From: Aerococcaceae bacterium zg-252
GTDB taxonomy: Bacteria > Bacillota > Bacilli > Lactobacillales > Aerococcaceae
Direction: 5' to 3'
Assembly: GCA_016237705.1 (NCBI GenBank)
Contig: CP066204.1
Coordinates: 1,374,001 to 1,438,000 of the forward strand
DNA: 64,000 bases
The notes beneath the pieces were generated by a model, which was given only the letters and a program-made list of their open reading frames with translations, was not told where the DNA came from and ran no database searches. Within the stretch, counting starts at the first letter, position 1. The number at the start of each line of letters is the position of its first letter. Below, piece by piece: positions 45,171 through 57,068 of this stretch. The position numbers and the translations under genes were made by a program.

Positions 45171-46367
45171 TTAAAATAATTGAGCTAAATTTCCTAATGA
45201 TTGAATGCCTATATAAGCAGTTAAGCAGACTACAATAATTCCAGCAATCAATAACCAAGTTGGGTGTTTATAATCATCACCCATAATGTCACTACGTTGT
45301 GAAGCCACTAAACAAATACCTAATGTTACCGGTAAAATTAAGCCATTTAATGACCCGGCAATCACCAATAATGTAGACGGACTACCTAACAATGCCATTA
45401 CAACTGTTGAAATAGCAATAAAGCCAATAATCACCCATTTTTCATGCTTTGCAACTGGCTGAATTAACGTCTTTAAGAAAGATACTGAAGTGTAAGCTGC
45501 TCCAATAATAGACGTAAGAGCTGCCGATAATAAAACTAATCCAAAGAAACGATAACCCAATTCGCCAGCACCTTGACGAAATGCATCAGCAGCAGGATTC
45601 GCTGTATCTAATGTTACACCTTTGACTACCACACCTAAAATCGCTAAAAATAAGAAAATACGAACAATTGATGCAATTCCAATTCCCATTATAGAACTTT
45701 GTGTAATTTGAGCTAAATTTTCTTTCTTCGTAATACCAGCATCAATTAAACGGTGTGCTCCAGCAAACGTAATATATCCCCCAACTGTTCCACCTAGTAA
45801 AGTTAAGATAGCTGGAAATAAACTTGACGCTGGTACACTTGGTAAAATCGTTTCTTTTAATGCCAAACCAACTGGTGGCTTAACAATTAAAATCACAATA
45901 AAAATAACAGCAATCATAAGACCACCTAATATTTTCGTTAAATTATCCATTGCTTTCATCGCATTTTTTAATAAAAACAGAACAATTGCTAACCCACCTG
46001 CTAAAAAGTATCCAATTGATGTTGGAATACCAAGCAATGCATTAAATCCTAGTGCCGCTCCACCAACATTTCCGATATTAAAAACAAGACCACCTAACAC
46101 TACTAAAGCTGCAACAAAATAACCTAAACCTGAAAATAAACGATTTCCAATATCTTGCCCACGCATACCACTCACACATAGCACACGCCAAACGTTTAGT
46201 TGAACAATCATTGCTAATAATATGGTAGATAAAATAACAAATCCAAAACTTCCTTGTAAATCACTTGTAAACTTTGCACTCTGAGTTAAAAAACCCGGTC
46301 CAATTGCTGAGGTTGCCATAATAAAGGCAGCTCCTATTAAAGTACTTGTATTCTTCCTTTTATTCAT
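45171..46367 (-). CDS. NRAMP-like transporter of the oxoprolinase operon
   Basis: A 398-residue membrane protein of about eleven helices with the NRAMP fold pattern. The metal-binding DPGN of helix 1 is replaced by IGPGFLTQSAKFTSD, and the MPH of helix 6 by GGYITFAGAHRL. This makes classical Mn2+/Fe2+ transport unlikely. As first gene of the operon with pxpB, pxpC and pxpA it probably imports 5-oxoproline or a related compound, as suggested for YcsG of Bacillus. GGGGG precedes the ATG. The fold call is firm; the substrate is inference from context. Confidence 0.85.
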   Translation of the reverse strand: MNKRKNTSTLIGAAFIMATSAIGPGFLTQSAKFTSDLQGSFGFVILSTILLAMIVQLNVWRVLCVSGMRGQDIGNRLFSGLGYFVAALVVLGGLVFNIGNVGGAALGFNALLGIPTSIGYFLAGGLAIVLFLLKNAMKAMDNLTKILGGLMIAVIFIVILIVKPPVGLALKETILPSVPASSLFPAILTLLGGTVGGYITFAGAHRLIDAGITKKENLAQITQSSIMGIGIASIVRIFLFLAILGVVVKGVTLDTANPAADAFRQGAGELGYRFFGLVLLSAALTSIIGAAYTSVSFLKTLIQPVAKHEKWVIIGFIAISTVVMALLGSPSTLLVIAGSLNGLILPVTLGICLVASQRSDIMGDDYKHPTWLLIAGIIVVCLTAYIGIQSLGNLAQLF

Positions 46368-46399
46368 AATAATTCCCCCTCGTTCTATTGATTAGTACG

Positions 46400-46428
46400 A
46401 TTATAAGGGTATGAATTTTTATAGTCAA
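46400..46428 (-). promoter_or_regulatory. Promoter of the oxoprolinase operon
   Basis: TTGACT (46423-46428) and TATAAT (46400-46405) with a 17-base spacer, about 33 bases before the transporter start. Confidence 0.75.
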
Positions 46429-46487
46429 TTTTAATGTTACTTGGTATGTAATAAAATATAACATGGATTGTGTGGGGAAAATAGCTT

Positions 46488-46586
46488 TCAACTAATTAGC
46501 TCGGTACTGTTCTTTAAATAGATATTACGCATTCCTGAACCTAGTTCATCATTCAAACCAATTTCTCTAAACACATTTGAAATCAT
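46488..46586 (-). pseudogene. C-terminal remnant of an AlbA_2/HATPase-type regulator
   Basis: An open stretch of 32 codons reads MISNVFREIGLNDELGSGMR, then NIYLKNSTELIS. The pattern F+EIG..xELGSG+R+IY is the conserved end of the RecG-like/AlbA_2 proteins with a C-terminal HATPase_c_4 domain. It is cut on both sides by stop codons and lies in the otherwise non-coding gap 46430-46640. The gene must have been lost by deletion; the family call is by pattern only. Confidence 0.5.
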
Positions 46587-46639
46587 TGACTTTTAGAAAA
46601 ACATCTAAATATTTCCTACACAAAATTTATTGTGTATAT

Positions 46640-46691
46640 AAAACCACAAACCGAATTGAAATGACTTTCATCTTGTCATTCCAATTCGGTT
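46640..46691 (-). terminator. Intrinsic terminator of the gatB transcript
   Basis: Minus strand AACCGAATTG..AATGAC pairs with GTCATT..CAATTCGGTT (one mismatch), then TTTGTGGTTTT; 34 bases after the gatB stop. Confidence 0.8.
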
Positions 46692-46724
46692 ATAATTTAA
46701 TTCATATCTTTTTTTCTACTACTA

Positions 46725-48158
46725 TTACTTCAACTTCTCCAACGTCGCCATTAATAATTGGTTAACAACTTGTGGATTAGCTTGCCCTTTAGTCGCTTTC
46801 ATAATTTGACCGACAAAGAAACCTACTGCTCGGTCTTTACCATTACGGTAATCTTCCAATGACGCTTCATTTTTACTAATAATCTCGTCGATAATTGGTT
46901 GTAATTTCGCAGGATCGCTTAATTGAACCATACCACGTGCTTCAACGATTTCTTTCGCATCGCCACCTTCAGTCGCTAAAATCTTGAAGAGTTGTTTAGC
47001 AATTTTAGATGAAATCGTGCCGTCTTCAATTAATTGAATCATTTGAGCTAAGTTTTGTGGTGTTAAAGCAATTTCTTCTAATGTTTTCTTCTCGCTATTT
47101 AAGTAAGCCGACACATCACCCATTAACCAGTTTGATGCCAATTTAGCATCTGCACCAGCTTCAACCGTTGCATCAAAGAAATCAGACATTGTTTTAGACA
47201 AGGTTAACACCATTGCATCATAATCAGGCAATCCATATTCCCCAGTATAACGTGCACGACGCACATCTGGCATTTCTGGAATTGATGCTTTAACTGAATC
47301 AATCCACTCCTCACTAATGTGTACAGGTGGTAGATCTGGTTCTGGGAAGTAACGATAATCAGCTGCCCCTTCTTTCGTACGCATTAAAATCGTTTTACCA
47401 GTTGATTCATCATAACGGCGTGTTTCTTGTTGAATTTTATCACCAGCTAATAAAATTTGTGCTTGACGTTTTTCTTCAAATTCTAATCCTTTACGCACAA
47501 AGTTGAATGAGTTTAAGTTTTTCAATTCTGTTTTCGTACCAAATTCAACTTGACCAAATGGGCGAATCGAAATATTACCGTCACAGCGTAATGAACCTTC
47601 TTCCATTTTCACATCTGATACTTCGGTATACATAATTTTTTCACGTAATGCTTCTAAAAACGCATAGGCTTCTTGTGGTGAACGAATATCTGCTTCGGTA
47701 ACAATCTCAATTAATGGTGTTCCTTGACGGTTAAAGTCCACATAAGAGTATCCGTCTGTACCATGCGTATTTTTACCCGCATCTTCTTCTAAATGCACAC
47801 GTTCAATGCGAATGCGACGTTTATGTCCGTCTACTTCAATATCAATGTATCCATTGCGTCCAATCGGTAAATCCGCTTGAGAAATTTGGTAAGCAGTCGG
47901 ATTATCTGGATAGAAATAGTTTTTACGGTCAAAACGCATTTGACGAGTAATTTCGCAATTTAATGCCAATGACGCACGCATACCAAACTCGATAGCTCGC
48001 TTATTCATTACCGGTAAAGCTCCAGGATAACCCCAGTCCTTTTCATTGGTATTTGTATTTGGCTCGGCACCAAAATGAGCTGGTGACGTACTAAAAATTT
48101 TTGAGTCAGTTTTTAATTCCACATGGACTTCTAAACCAATTACTGTTTCAAAATTCAT
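46725..48158 (-). CDS. gatB: Asp/Glu-tRNA amidotransferase subunit B
   Basis: A 477-residue subunit that phosphorylates the glutamate or aspartate on mischarged tRNA and lets it be amidated. Early segments [22 protein letters not shown] and [19 protein letters not shown], central [11 protein letters not shown], and a C-terminal YqeY-like helical domain ending [13 protein letters not shown] are all present. AGGAGG precedes the ATG; it lies 11 bases after gatA. Confidence 0.98.
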   Translation of the reverse strand: MNFETVIGLEVHVELKTDSKIFSTSPAHFGAEPNTNTNEKDWGYPGALPVMNKRAIEFGMRASLALNCEITRQMRFDRKNYFYPDNPTAYQISQADLPIGRNGYIDIEVDGHKRRIRIERVHLEEDAGKNTHGTDGYSYVDFNRQGTPLIEIVTEADIRSPQEAYAFLEALREKIMYTEVSDVKMEEGSLRCDGNISIRPFGQVEFGTKTELKNLNSFNFVRKGLEFEEKRQAQILLAGDKIQQETRRYDESTGKTILMRTKEGAADYRYFPEPDLPPVHISEEWIDSVKASIPEMPDVRRARYTGEYGLPDYDAMVLTLSKTMSDFFDATVEAGADAKLASNWLMGDVSAYLNSEKKTLEEIALTPQNLAQMIQLIEDGTISSKIAKQLFKILATEGGDAKEIVEARGMVQLSDPAKLQPIIDEIISKNEASLEDYRNGKDRAVGFFVGQIMKATKGQANPQVVNQLLMATLEKLK

Positions 48159-48169
48159 CTTCCAACCTC

Positions 48170-49627
48170 CTATAATACTGGTGCTTTAGCAGCGAAATCA
48201 TGGCTGCGTTCAAAATCATATGCTACTTGATACAAGGTCGCTTCATCTAATGGTTTCGCCATTAATTGTAACCCAATCGGTAAGCCAGCTTGATCAAATC
48301 CTGCAGGAATTGAAATACCAGGTAATCCTGCAATATTTGCCGTAACTGTCAATAAGTCTTCCACATACATTGCGATTGGATCTTTAACACGACCACCAAT
48401 TTCAAAGGCTGTACTCGTTGTTGTAGGTCCCATAATCACATCATATTCTGCAAAAACTCGGTCTAGCTCTTGTTTAATCATTGTTCTTACTTGAGCTGCT
48501 TGTTTAAAGAATTTGTCAAATTGACCTGAACTTAAACTATAAGTTCCTAACATAATACGACGTTTTACTTCTTCACCAAAACCTTCGCTACGTGATTGCA
48601 CATATACTTGCTCTAATGTTTTAGCAGATTCAGAACGATAACCGTAACGAACTCCGTCAAAACGTTGCAAGTTAGATGACGCTTCTGCAGATGAAATGAT
48701 GTAATACACATTAATACCGTATTTCAATAATGGTAACGATACTTCTTCTACAATCGCACCTTGACTTTGGAAGTATGCAGCAGCTTGTTCCATTGCTTCA
48801 CGAATTTCGGGTGCAATTACTTCTGCTTTATATTCCTTAGGAAAAGCAATTTTCATACCTTCAAGTGATTGTCCAATTTTAGCACCATAATTCATCGGTA
48901 AATCTGATAAACTCGTTGAGTCATGCACATCATGTCCTGCAATCACATCTAATAATAAAACATTATCTTCAACAGTTAATGTCATTGGCCCGATTTGGTC
49001 TAATGATGAACCAAATGCAATTAATCCGTAACGTGATACTGTTCCGTAAGTTGGTTTTAAACCAACAATCCCATTAAATGCTGCTGGTTGACGAATACTA
49101 CCACCAGTATCTGTCCCTAAACTTGCTGGTACTTGACGGCTGGCAACAACCGCTCCTGAACCACCAGATGAACCACCTGGTACACGGTCTAAATTCCACG
49201 GGTTACGTGTAATTTTATATGCTGAACGCTCCGTTGATGCTCCCATCGCAAACTCATCTAAGTTCACTTTTCCGATAATGATTGCACCGGCTGCTTTTAA
49301 TTTTTCAACTACTGTCGCATCATAAGTTGGCACAAAATCTTCCAACATTTTACTGGCTGCCGTTGTCGTTAAGCCTTTCGTTACGATATTATCTTTGACA
49401 GCAATCGGCACACCATTTAATACTGGCGCATCATCACCATATCCACGTTCATCAGCCAATCTCGCTGCTTCTAAGGCTGCTTCTTTATTCAATGCTAAAA
49501 AACTTTCAACTTTTGCATCAATTTCATCGATTTGGCGATAAGTATGCTCGACTAATTCAACTGCTGTAAAATCGCCTTGTTTTAATCCTTTTTTGATTTC
49601 AGTAATCGTTTGTGGAAAAACCGTCAT
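48170..49627 (-). CDS. gatA: Asp/Glu-tRNA amidotransferase subunit A
   Basis: A 485-residue amidase that releases ammonia from glutamine. The Ser-cis-Ser-Lys triad lies in [10 protein letters not shown] (Lys), [14 protein letters not shown] and [15 protein letters not shown]. The ATG at 49625-49627 overlaps the gatC stop (TAATATG), so the two are coupled; the frame-start at 49693 inside gatC is rejected. Confidence 0.98.
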   Translation of the reverse strand: MTVFPQTITEIKKGLKQGDFTAVELVEHTYRQIDEIDAKVESFLALNKEAALEAARLADERGYGDDAPVLNGVPIAVKDNIVTKGLTTTAASKMLEDFVPTYDATVVEKLKAAGAIIIGKVNLDEFAMGASTERSAYKITRNPWNLDRVPGGSSGGSGAVVASRQVPASLGTDTGGSIRQPAAFNGIVGLKPTYGTVSRYGLIAFGSSLDQIGPMTLTVEDNVLLLDVIAGHDVHDSTSLSDLPMNYGAKIGQSLEGMKIAFPKEYKAEVIAPEIREAMEQAAAYFQSQGAIVEEVSLPLLKYGINVYYIISSAEASSNLQRFDGVRYGYRSESAKTLEQVYVQSRSEGFGEEVKRRIMLGTYSLSSGQFDKFFKQAAQVRTMIKQELDRVFAEYDVIMGPTTTSTAFEIGGRVKDPIAMYVEDLLTVTANIAGLPGISIPAGFDQAGLPIGLQLMAKPLDEATLYQVAYDFERSHDFAAKAPVL

Positions 49628-49628
49628 A

Positions 49629-49925
49629 TTATGCCTCCTCACTTTCAATAATTGCTGGTACTTTAATAAATCCGTCTTGTGTCGTTTTAGCATTAGCTAA
49701 GAAGTCTTCACGCTGCGTACCACGAATCACTTTATCTTCACGAAATATATTAATTAAATCATTACCATGATATGTAGGCTCAACACCTGTTGTGTCTACT
49801 TCTTGTAAATGTTCAACTAATTCAATAATACTACCAAATTCACTTGCAAAGGCATCTAAATTCGCTTCATCAAACGTTAATTTTGCTAAGTTGGCTACAC
49901 GTAGAATTTCATCACGTTCTGTCAT
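49629..49925 (-). CDS. gatC: Asp/Glu-tRNA amidotransferase subunit C
   Basis: The 98-residue subunit stabilises GatA on GatB. LRVANLAKLTFDEANLDAFASE is the family start and the segment VEPTYHG is typical. Ribosome binding site GGGGG before the ATG. First of gatCAB, 27 bases after camS. Confidence 0.96.
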   Translation of the reverse strand: MTERDEILRVANLAKLTFDEANLDAFASEFGSIIELVEHLQEVDTTGVEPTYHGNDLINIFREDKVIRGTQREDFLANAKTTQDGFIKVPAIIESEEA

Positions 49926-49952
49926 TGGTTAACCCCCATTATTCATTCTTAG

Positions 49953-51164
49953 TTATTGTTCATAAATATGTGCTTTAAATTGTGTATCATTTGCCGTTTT
50001 AGAAATCAATGCTTCTGCTCCATGTGCAGATACAATACTAATTTCAATCGGTACTCCCTCTGGAAGTTGACTATTCGCCACATCTGTAACATGCTGAGCT
50101 AAAGCCGTAATCTCAGTCTGTTGATAAAACTGCGTTACAATTTTAATATTCAATGATGCTAATGCATTATCAATATAAAGAGCATCCCCAGTAATTCCAT
50201 TTAAATGCGGGAAGAAATTATTTACTTGGCTCATAAAATTATTAAAATAATTATACTGCTCATTATAATCAGAACGATTTACCATTGGTAAAGCGACACG
50301 ATATTCATTTTGTTCAGTCCAATCAGAAATATAATTTCCTTCACGTGAAATACCATGCATTACATAGGTTCCACCGACAATATCATTAGCCCCAGACTGT
50401 CTAAATAATCCGACTACAATCGGAATCGAACGCAAAGCTTCCGTATTACGCAAACGACCCACGATGATGTTCGCATACGAACGTGCTCGTTCACGCATTT
50501 CACCTAATGAAATTTCTTGCTCATAATGAACCCCTTCACTGTCCGTATACTCATAGACACTATTCATTGCTAAACCAATAACAATTCCAGCCAATGCATA
50601 ACCGTCTTCCGTCTCAACCATTAAGTTTTTTTCCATTACTTGCGTTAAATAAATTGGGGTTGAAGATGAATCAACAATCACCTGTGAATTGTCTTGTGTT
50701 GTTTCACTATTTTCTGTTTCATCATTTTCATCTGTTGTTTGGTTTTGCGTTTCTCTTTCATTGCGTGCTAATGACGGATTCAATCCTTCTGGATTATTTT
50801 CTGATTCACGTGCTAACCAACTCGTCATCGTTTCTTCATTAATAATCTGACCTTCACGCAAGAAATATTGTTCCGTAGGGAAAATCCCTTTACTAATACG
50901 CATTAATCCCTCTTCAAAAGCTAACACATTTCCTGCTGAACTAAGATTAGTATTACTGCTAGCAACAATTCCCATTTCATAACGTCCATCAGTAATGACG
51001 GCACGATAAAAATCACTCGACAGCTGATTTTCTGTTGATTGCACGGCTACTTGGTCTGCTGAACTAGAAGATTCACTCACTTCTTCATCCAAATTACTCA
51101 AGCAGCCCGACAATAGAGCTACGAGCGAACAATATGTCGTCACTTTTAGCCATTTTTTATTCAT
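49953..51164 (-). CDS. camS: CamS-family lipoprotein
   Basis: A 403-residue lipoprotein: a short signal peptide (SLVALLSGC lipobox, Cys about residue 21), a Ser/Glu-rich spacer and an extracellular CamS domain in two repeats. In Enterococcus and Staphylococcus the processed signal peptide of this family gives a sex-pheromone heptapeptide, but the core function of the protein is unknown. An Asn/Thr/Glu-rich patch (NERETQNQTTDENDETENSE) breaks the domain near residue 140. It sits in the usual order ligA-camS-gatCAB. Confidence 0.92.
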   Translation of the reverse strand: MNKKWLKVTTYCSLVALLSGCLSNLDEEVSESSSSADQVAVQSTENQLSSDFYRAVITDGRYEMGIVASSNTNLSSAGNVLAFEEGLMRISKGIFPTEQYFLREGQIINEETMTSWLARESENNPEGLNPSLARNERETQNQTTDENDETENSETTQDNSQVIVDSSSTPIYLTQVMEKNLMVETEDGYALAGIVIGLAMNSVYEYTDSEGVHYEQEISLGEMRERARSYANIIVGRLRNTEALRSIPIVVGLFRQSGANDIVGGTYVMHGISREGNYISDWTEQNEYRVALPMVNRSDYNEQYNYFNNFMSQVNNFFPHLNGITGDALYIDNALASLNIKIVTQFYQQTEITALAQHVTDVANSQLPEGVPIEISIVSAHGAEALISKTANDTQFKAHIYEQ

Positions 51165-51204
51165 TGATTCACATCCTTTATTACTAACATCGTCGCTTTA
51201 ATAC

Positions 51205-53223
<2,019 letters not shown>

Positions 53224-53229
53224 TCACCA

Positions 53230-55611
53230 TTATAGTTTTGTAATCGGCGCATAAGCTGCAATTAATTGTTTTATTCCTTGATTTGGAAAGGCAATGCTCA
53301 AAGTAGTATCCAATTTGTTTTCAGTTACTTGTACAATCGTGCCGACACCCCATTTTGGATGTTCTACTTTATCACCGGCTGTCCAAGCTTGATTGCCATT
53401 TGAAGTCGCACCTATTTTCGTCACAGGTGTCGGTCGCTTGCCACTGAGTGCCACCTTATTCGCTGCTAATTGTGCTGCCTTTTGTGCTGTCGGCTGCGGT
53501 TTCGGTGTTATGCCTAATCCTCGTTGCATCATTGCTTGTTGTGATGCAAAATAAGGATCACTGTCTACTCCTATTTTTTCTAATAAAGTCGCATCAATTT
53601 CATTAATAAAACGGCTCGGTAAATTATGTTGATACCGTCCATATAGTAAACGTGAACGTGAACCAGATAAAAACAATTGTTTTTCTGCTCGGGTCATTCC
53701 TACATAAGCCAAGCGACGTTCTTCTTCGAGTTCATCATCATCTTCCATTGCACGTGATAATGGGAATAAACCGTCTTCCATACCTACCATAAATACAACT
53801 GGAAACTCTAATCCTTTAGCAGCATGGAGCGTCATTAAAGTAACCAAATCTTCCATTGTTTCATCTTCGACCGTATCACTCACCAGTGAAATATCCGTTA
53901 AAAATCGTGTTAATTGCGTCACCGACTCTGTATCATTTTCATCTACTGCCAAAATAAATTCAGCTTGTGCCTCATCATTTTCTACTTGAACCGTTGGTTG
54001 CATAAAATCTGGGTCGACTTCTTCTGCACCTAAACCGTCTGATTCATCAAATTGTTTCGTAACTGAAGCAAATTCTTCTAAGTTTTCAATACGGTTCAAT
54101 GATTCAATATCTCCAGCCTTTTGTAATGCCTCGATATAACCGGTTTGCTCCCACACTTGTTCTACTAATTCGCTCATATTCAAAAATTCAACCTGTTGTT
54201 GCAACTGACGAATCAATTTCGCAAAGACAGCTAATTTCATTTGAGCCGACTTACTTATCGTTGACTGATTCAAATAGTCAATCGCTTTAAACCAACTAAT
54301 ATTTAATTCACTAGCAAAACTCGCCAATTTATCAATCGTTGCTTGCCCAATCCCACGTTTTGGTACATTAATAATTCGATTAAAACTAAGATTATCATCA
54401 AAGTTATCAATTAAACGTAAGTATGCCAATGTATCTTGAATCTCCTTGCGTGAGTAGAATTTCAAGCCCCCAACAATTTTATAGGGGATATTCGCATGCA
54501 AAAACTGATCCTCTAAGTTACGAGACTGGGCTTGTGTCCGATATAGTACAGCAAAATCACGATTTTTATACGCAAATTCTTTCTTAATTTCGTGAATATT
54601 TTTAATTACAAATTGTGCCTCTTCACGATCTGTTTCAGCTTGATAATACTTCACTTTCTCGCCTGACTCTTTATCCGACCACAACGCTTTGTCTTTGCGT
54701 TTAACATTATTAGCAATCACACTATTCGCTGCTTTTAAAATCGTTTGCGTTGAACGATAATTTTGTTCCAGTAATATTACTTTCGCATCTGGATAATCCT
54801 GTTCAAAATTCAAAATATTTTCCATATTTGCACCACGCCAACCGTAAATACTTTGGTCTGCGTCCCCTACCACACAAACATTACGTAATAAACCTGATAA
54901 TAGTTGAACTAAGTGATATTGACTGTGGTTTGTATCTTGATACTCATCGACATGAATATATTGAAATTTTTGCTGATAAAATTGACGAATCATTTCATTT
55001 GTTTGTAACAAACGTACCGTCAATAAAATTAAATCATTAAAATCCATTGCATTGGCAGCTTTTAAACGTGATTGATACTTTTGATACACATCTGCATGAA
55101 TATTATCGATATAATTTCCAGCTTCATTCGCAAATTCTTCCGGCATCTTCCCCTCGTTTTTAGCCGTATCAATGACCGACAATAGCTGCTTATAATTGAA
55201 ACGCTCACTATCTAAGTTAAGGTCTTTTAATACTTGTTTCATTAGGGTTTGTTGTTCACCAGTATCAATAATCGTAAAGTTACGGTCATAACCGATATGT
55301 TCAGCTTCACGACGCAAAATACGTGCACACATCGCATGGAATGTCGCCACCCATATTTGACCCGCCTGTTCTCCTACGAGCTGTTGCACACGCTCACGCA
55401 TTTCACTCGCTGCTTTATTGGTAAAGGTAATCGCTAAAATATTCCATGGATTCACCCCTACTTCTTCAATTAAATACGCAATACGGTGCGTCAAAACACG
55501 TGTCTTCCCACTACCTGCCCCGGCTGCGATTAACACTGGCCCATTAGTCGTCAGCACAGCTTCTCGTTGTTTATCATTTAACTGTTCAATATTTTTTAAT
55601 AATGTTGACAC
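53230..55611 (-). CDS. pcrA: ATP-dependent DNA helicase PcrA
   Basis: A 793-residue UvrD/PcrA superfamily 1A helicase. Motifs in order: Q motif LNDKQREAVL, Walker A AGAGSGKTRVL, motif II VDEYQDTNHSQY, motif III GDADQSIYGWRGAN, motif IV EQNYRSTQTIL, motif V TLHAAKGLEF and motif VI YVGMTRAEKQLFLS. The C-terminal KHWGVGTI-type Tudor tail is present (KVEHPKWGVGTIV). The GTG at 55609-55611 is preferred: GGAGG lies 8 bases upstream, whereas the ATG at 55626 overlaps it. First gene of pcrA-ligA-camS-gatCAB. Confidence 0.96.
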   Translation of the reverse strand: MSTLLKNIEQLNDKQREAVLTTNGPVLIAAGAGSGKTRVLTHRIAYLIEEVGVNPWNILAITFTNKAASEMRERVQQLVGEQAGQIWVATFHAMCARILRREAEHIGYDRNFTIIDTGEQQTLMKQVLKDLNLDSERFNYKQLLSVIDTAKNEGKMPEEFANEAGNYIDNIHADVYQKYQSRLKAANAMDFNDLILLTVRLLQTNEMIRQFYQQKFQYIHVDEYQDTNHSQYHLVQLLSGLLRNVCVVGDADQSIYGWRGANMENILNFEQDYPDAKVILLEQNYRSTQTILKAANSVIANNVKRKDKALWSDKESGEKVKYYQAETDREEAQFVIKNIHEIKKEFAYKNRDFAVLYRTQAQSRNLEDQFLHANIPYKIVGGLKFYSRKEIQDTLAYLRLIDNFDDNLSFNRIINVPKRGIGQATIDKLASFASELNISWFKAIDYLNQSTISKSAQMKLAVFAKLIRQLQQQVEFLNMSELVEQVWEQTGYIEALQKAGDIESLNRIENLEEFASVTKQFDESDGLGAEEVDPDFMQPTVQVENDEAQAEFILAVDENDTESVTQLTRFLTDISLVSDTVEDETMEDLVTLMTLHAAKGLEFPVVFMVGMEDGLFPLSRAMEDDDELEEERRLAYVGMTRAEKQLFLSGSRSRLLYGRYQHNLPSRFINEIDATLLEKIGVDSDPYFASQQAMMQRGLGITPKPQPTAQKAAQLAANKVALSGKRPTPVTKIGATSNGNQAWTAGDKVEHPKWGVGTIVQVTENKLDTTLSIAFPNQGIKQLIAAYAPITKL

Positions 55612-55676
55612 TTTTTCGCCCTCCAATACTCATCTTTTGGATACGTGTCAAAAATTCACACATCGTGTTCAATTAT

Positions 55677-55744
55677 AACAAAAAAAACAGCTTAAATCAC
55701 GAGAATAATCGTTCTTCCAAACGAATTATCCACGCTAAGCCGTT
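55677..55744 (-). terminator. Intrinsic terminator of the DUF4298 gene
   Basis: Minus strand: about 25-bp imperfect stem (AACGGCTTA...AATTCGTT with AACGATTAT...TTAAGCTGTT) followed by TTTTTTTT. A TATAAT for pcrA overlaps its end (55672-55677). Confidence 0.75.
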
Positions 55745-55781
55745 TGACTTTTGTTGAAAGATATTAGTACTTTATTAGTGC

Positions 55782-56081
55782 TTATTCATGCTTTAAAGTT
55801 TGAGTCGCCACTTCAAGCATGCGAATCGAATTTTGGTAACTGGTAATCATTAAATTATAGACAGCATCTTCAGATAAGACATCATGAGCAATCCCTTTAT
55901 ATTCATCAGTTTGGTTTGATATTTCAACATCACGATGATACTCTTCACTATAATAATACTCACGCAATGCTAACATTTGTGTTTCATTATCAGCAATTTT
56001 TTCCAATAAATCTTCTAATTGGTCATATAATACTTGCGATTCATTTAATATTTTTTCAAAACGGATAACGTCTGCTTTCAT
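55782..56081 (-). CDS. DUF4298 family protein
   Basis: A 99-residue helical protein of unknown function. The end contains the family segment VLSEDAVYNLMITS and the middle REYYYSEEYHRDVE. It looks like a coiled-coil helper protein. TATAAT lies about 30 bases upstream of the start (56110-56115). It stands alone between pcrA and the accessory patch. Confidence 0.78.
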   Translation of the reverse strand: MKADVIRFEKILNESQVLYDQLEDLLEKIADNETQMLALREYYYSEEYHRDVEISNQTDEYKGIAHDVLSEDAVYNLMITSYQNSIRMLEVATQTLKHE

Positions 56082-56154
56082 AATTACACCACTCTCTTTA
56101 TTTGTGAATATTATACTATAAAAATTACATACATGTCCTATACTTACTATTTTG

Positions 56155-56187
56155 TTTTCGCCTAATTTTATATATTTTTAGGCGATT
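56155..56187. repeat. Left copy of a 33-bp direct repeat with hairpin
   Basis: TTTTCGCCTAATTTTAT then ATATTTTTAGGCGATT; TCGCCTAA pairs with TTAGGCGA. A nearly identical copy lies at 58025-58058; between them are the methyltransferase and the broken fic gene. Confidence 0.7.
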
Positions 56188-56250
56188 TAGTTACATTATA
56201 TATACAATATGATTCAACAATTTTCAAATATACATATGCTACGTACATGA

Positions 56251-56997
56251 TTATCGTTTTGAAACTTTTACAAGTAAAAAATCAGGCTTGTGATACAAAT
56301 CAACATAATTAGGATACTTTTGAAGAAGTACTTCATCAGGAAATGGTTCTATAATTTTTTCAAGACTAAATCCTTCTTCTATCAAATTATTGATTACAGT
56401 TGAAAATGTCCGGTGGTATTTCTTTATTCCTTTAATAAACCACTCTGAATTTCTTACCCCTTCGATGCCATAATTAGCTAAATTTGCATATTGCTTATTT
56501 CCATTTTCATTCATTGTCCAACGTTTGAATTCATAACTTTCATATGTGGTATTAATCGGATGTTCTTGAGAAAAAACAAATAATCCTCCTGGACGCAACC
56601 TATGATAAATTTTTCTCACTAATTCTCGATAATCTTCAACATAATGAAATGCCAAGGAACTAACTACTACATCAAATTTCATATTTAATTCATCAATATT
56701 TTCCATAGGTATATTCATGTACCCAATGGCAGAATCACTATTTTCACTATTAGCTACTTCAATCATTTTTGAAGATATATCAATACCGATAACTTTTAAG
56801 GCCCCTTTCTCAATAAAAGCTTTACAATGTCCACCATATCCACAACCAAGGTCCAATATTTCTTTACCCGATAAATCACCTAATAGTGAGAATAATGCTG
56901 GAATCTCAAACAAAATATTAGCATTATCACTCCGATTTCTAACTTCTGAATAACCTTCAAAAAAAACTTCGTTATCAAATATATTTTGTTTGGACAT
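56251..56997 (-). CDS. Class I SAM-dependent methyltransferase
   Basis: A 248-residue methyltransferase of the Methyltransf_11/25 type. Motif I is EILDLGCGYGGHCKAFIEKG (about 46-65), followed by VIGIDISSKMIEVAN and FDVVVSSLAFHYVEDY for motifs II and IV. The rest gives no substrate; related proteins act on small molecules. GGGGAAAT precedes the ATG. It lies within the direct-repeat-bounded accessory patch and is the only intact gene there. A/T content is a little higher than in neighbours. Confidence 0.88.
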   Translation of the reverse strand: MSKQNIFDNEVFFEGYSEVRNRSDNANILFEIPALFSLLGDLSGKEILDLGCGYGGHCKAFIEKGALKVIGIDISSKMIEVANSENSDSAIGYMNIPMENIDELNMKFDVVVSSLAFHYVEDYRELVRKIYHRLRPGGLFVFSQEHPINTTYESYEFKRWTMNENGNKQYANLANYGIEGVRNSEWFIKGIKKYHRTFSTVINNLIEEGFSLEKIIEPFPDEVLLQKYPNYVDLYHKPDFLLVKVSKR

Positions 56998-57068
56998 ATT
57001 ATTTCCCCCATACTAACTAGTTGCTATATAAACCATTTAAGTGTATTTAATTTTTCTGCAATTCCCTA

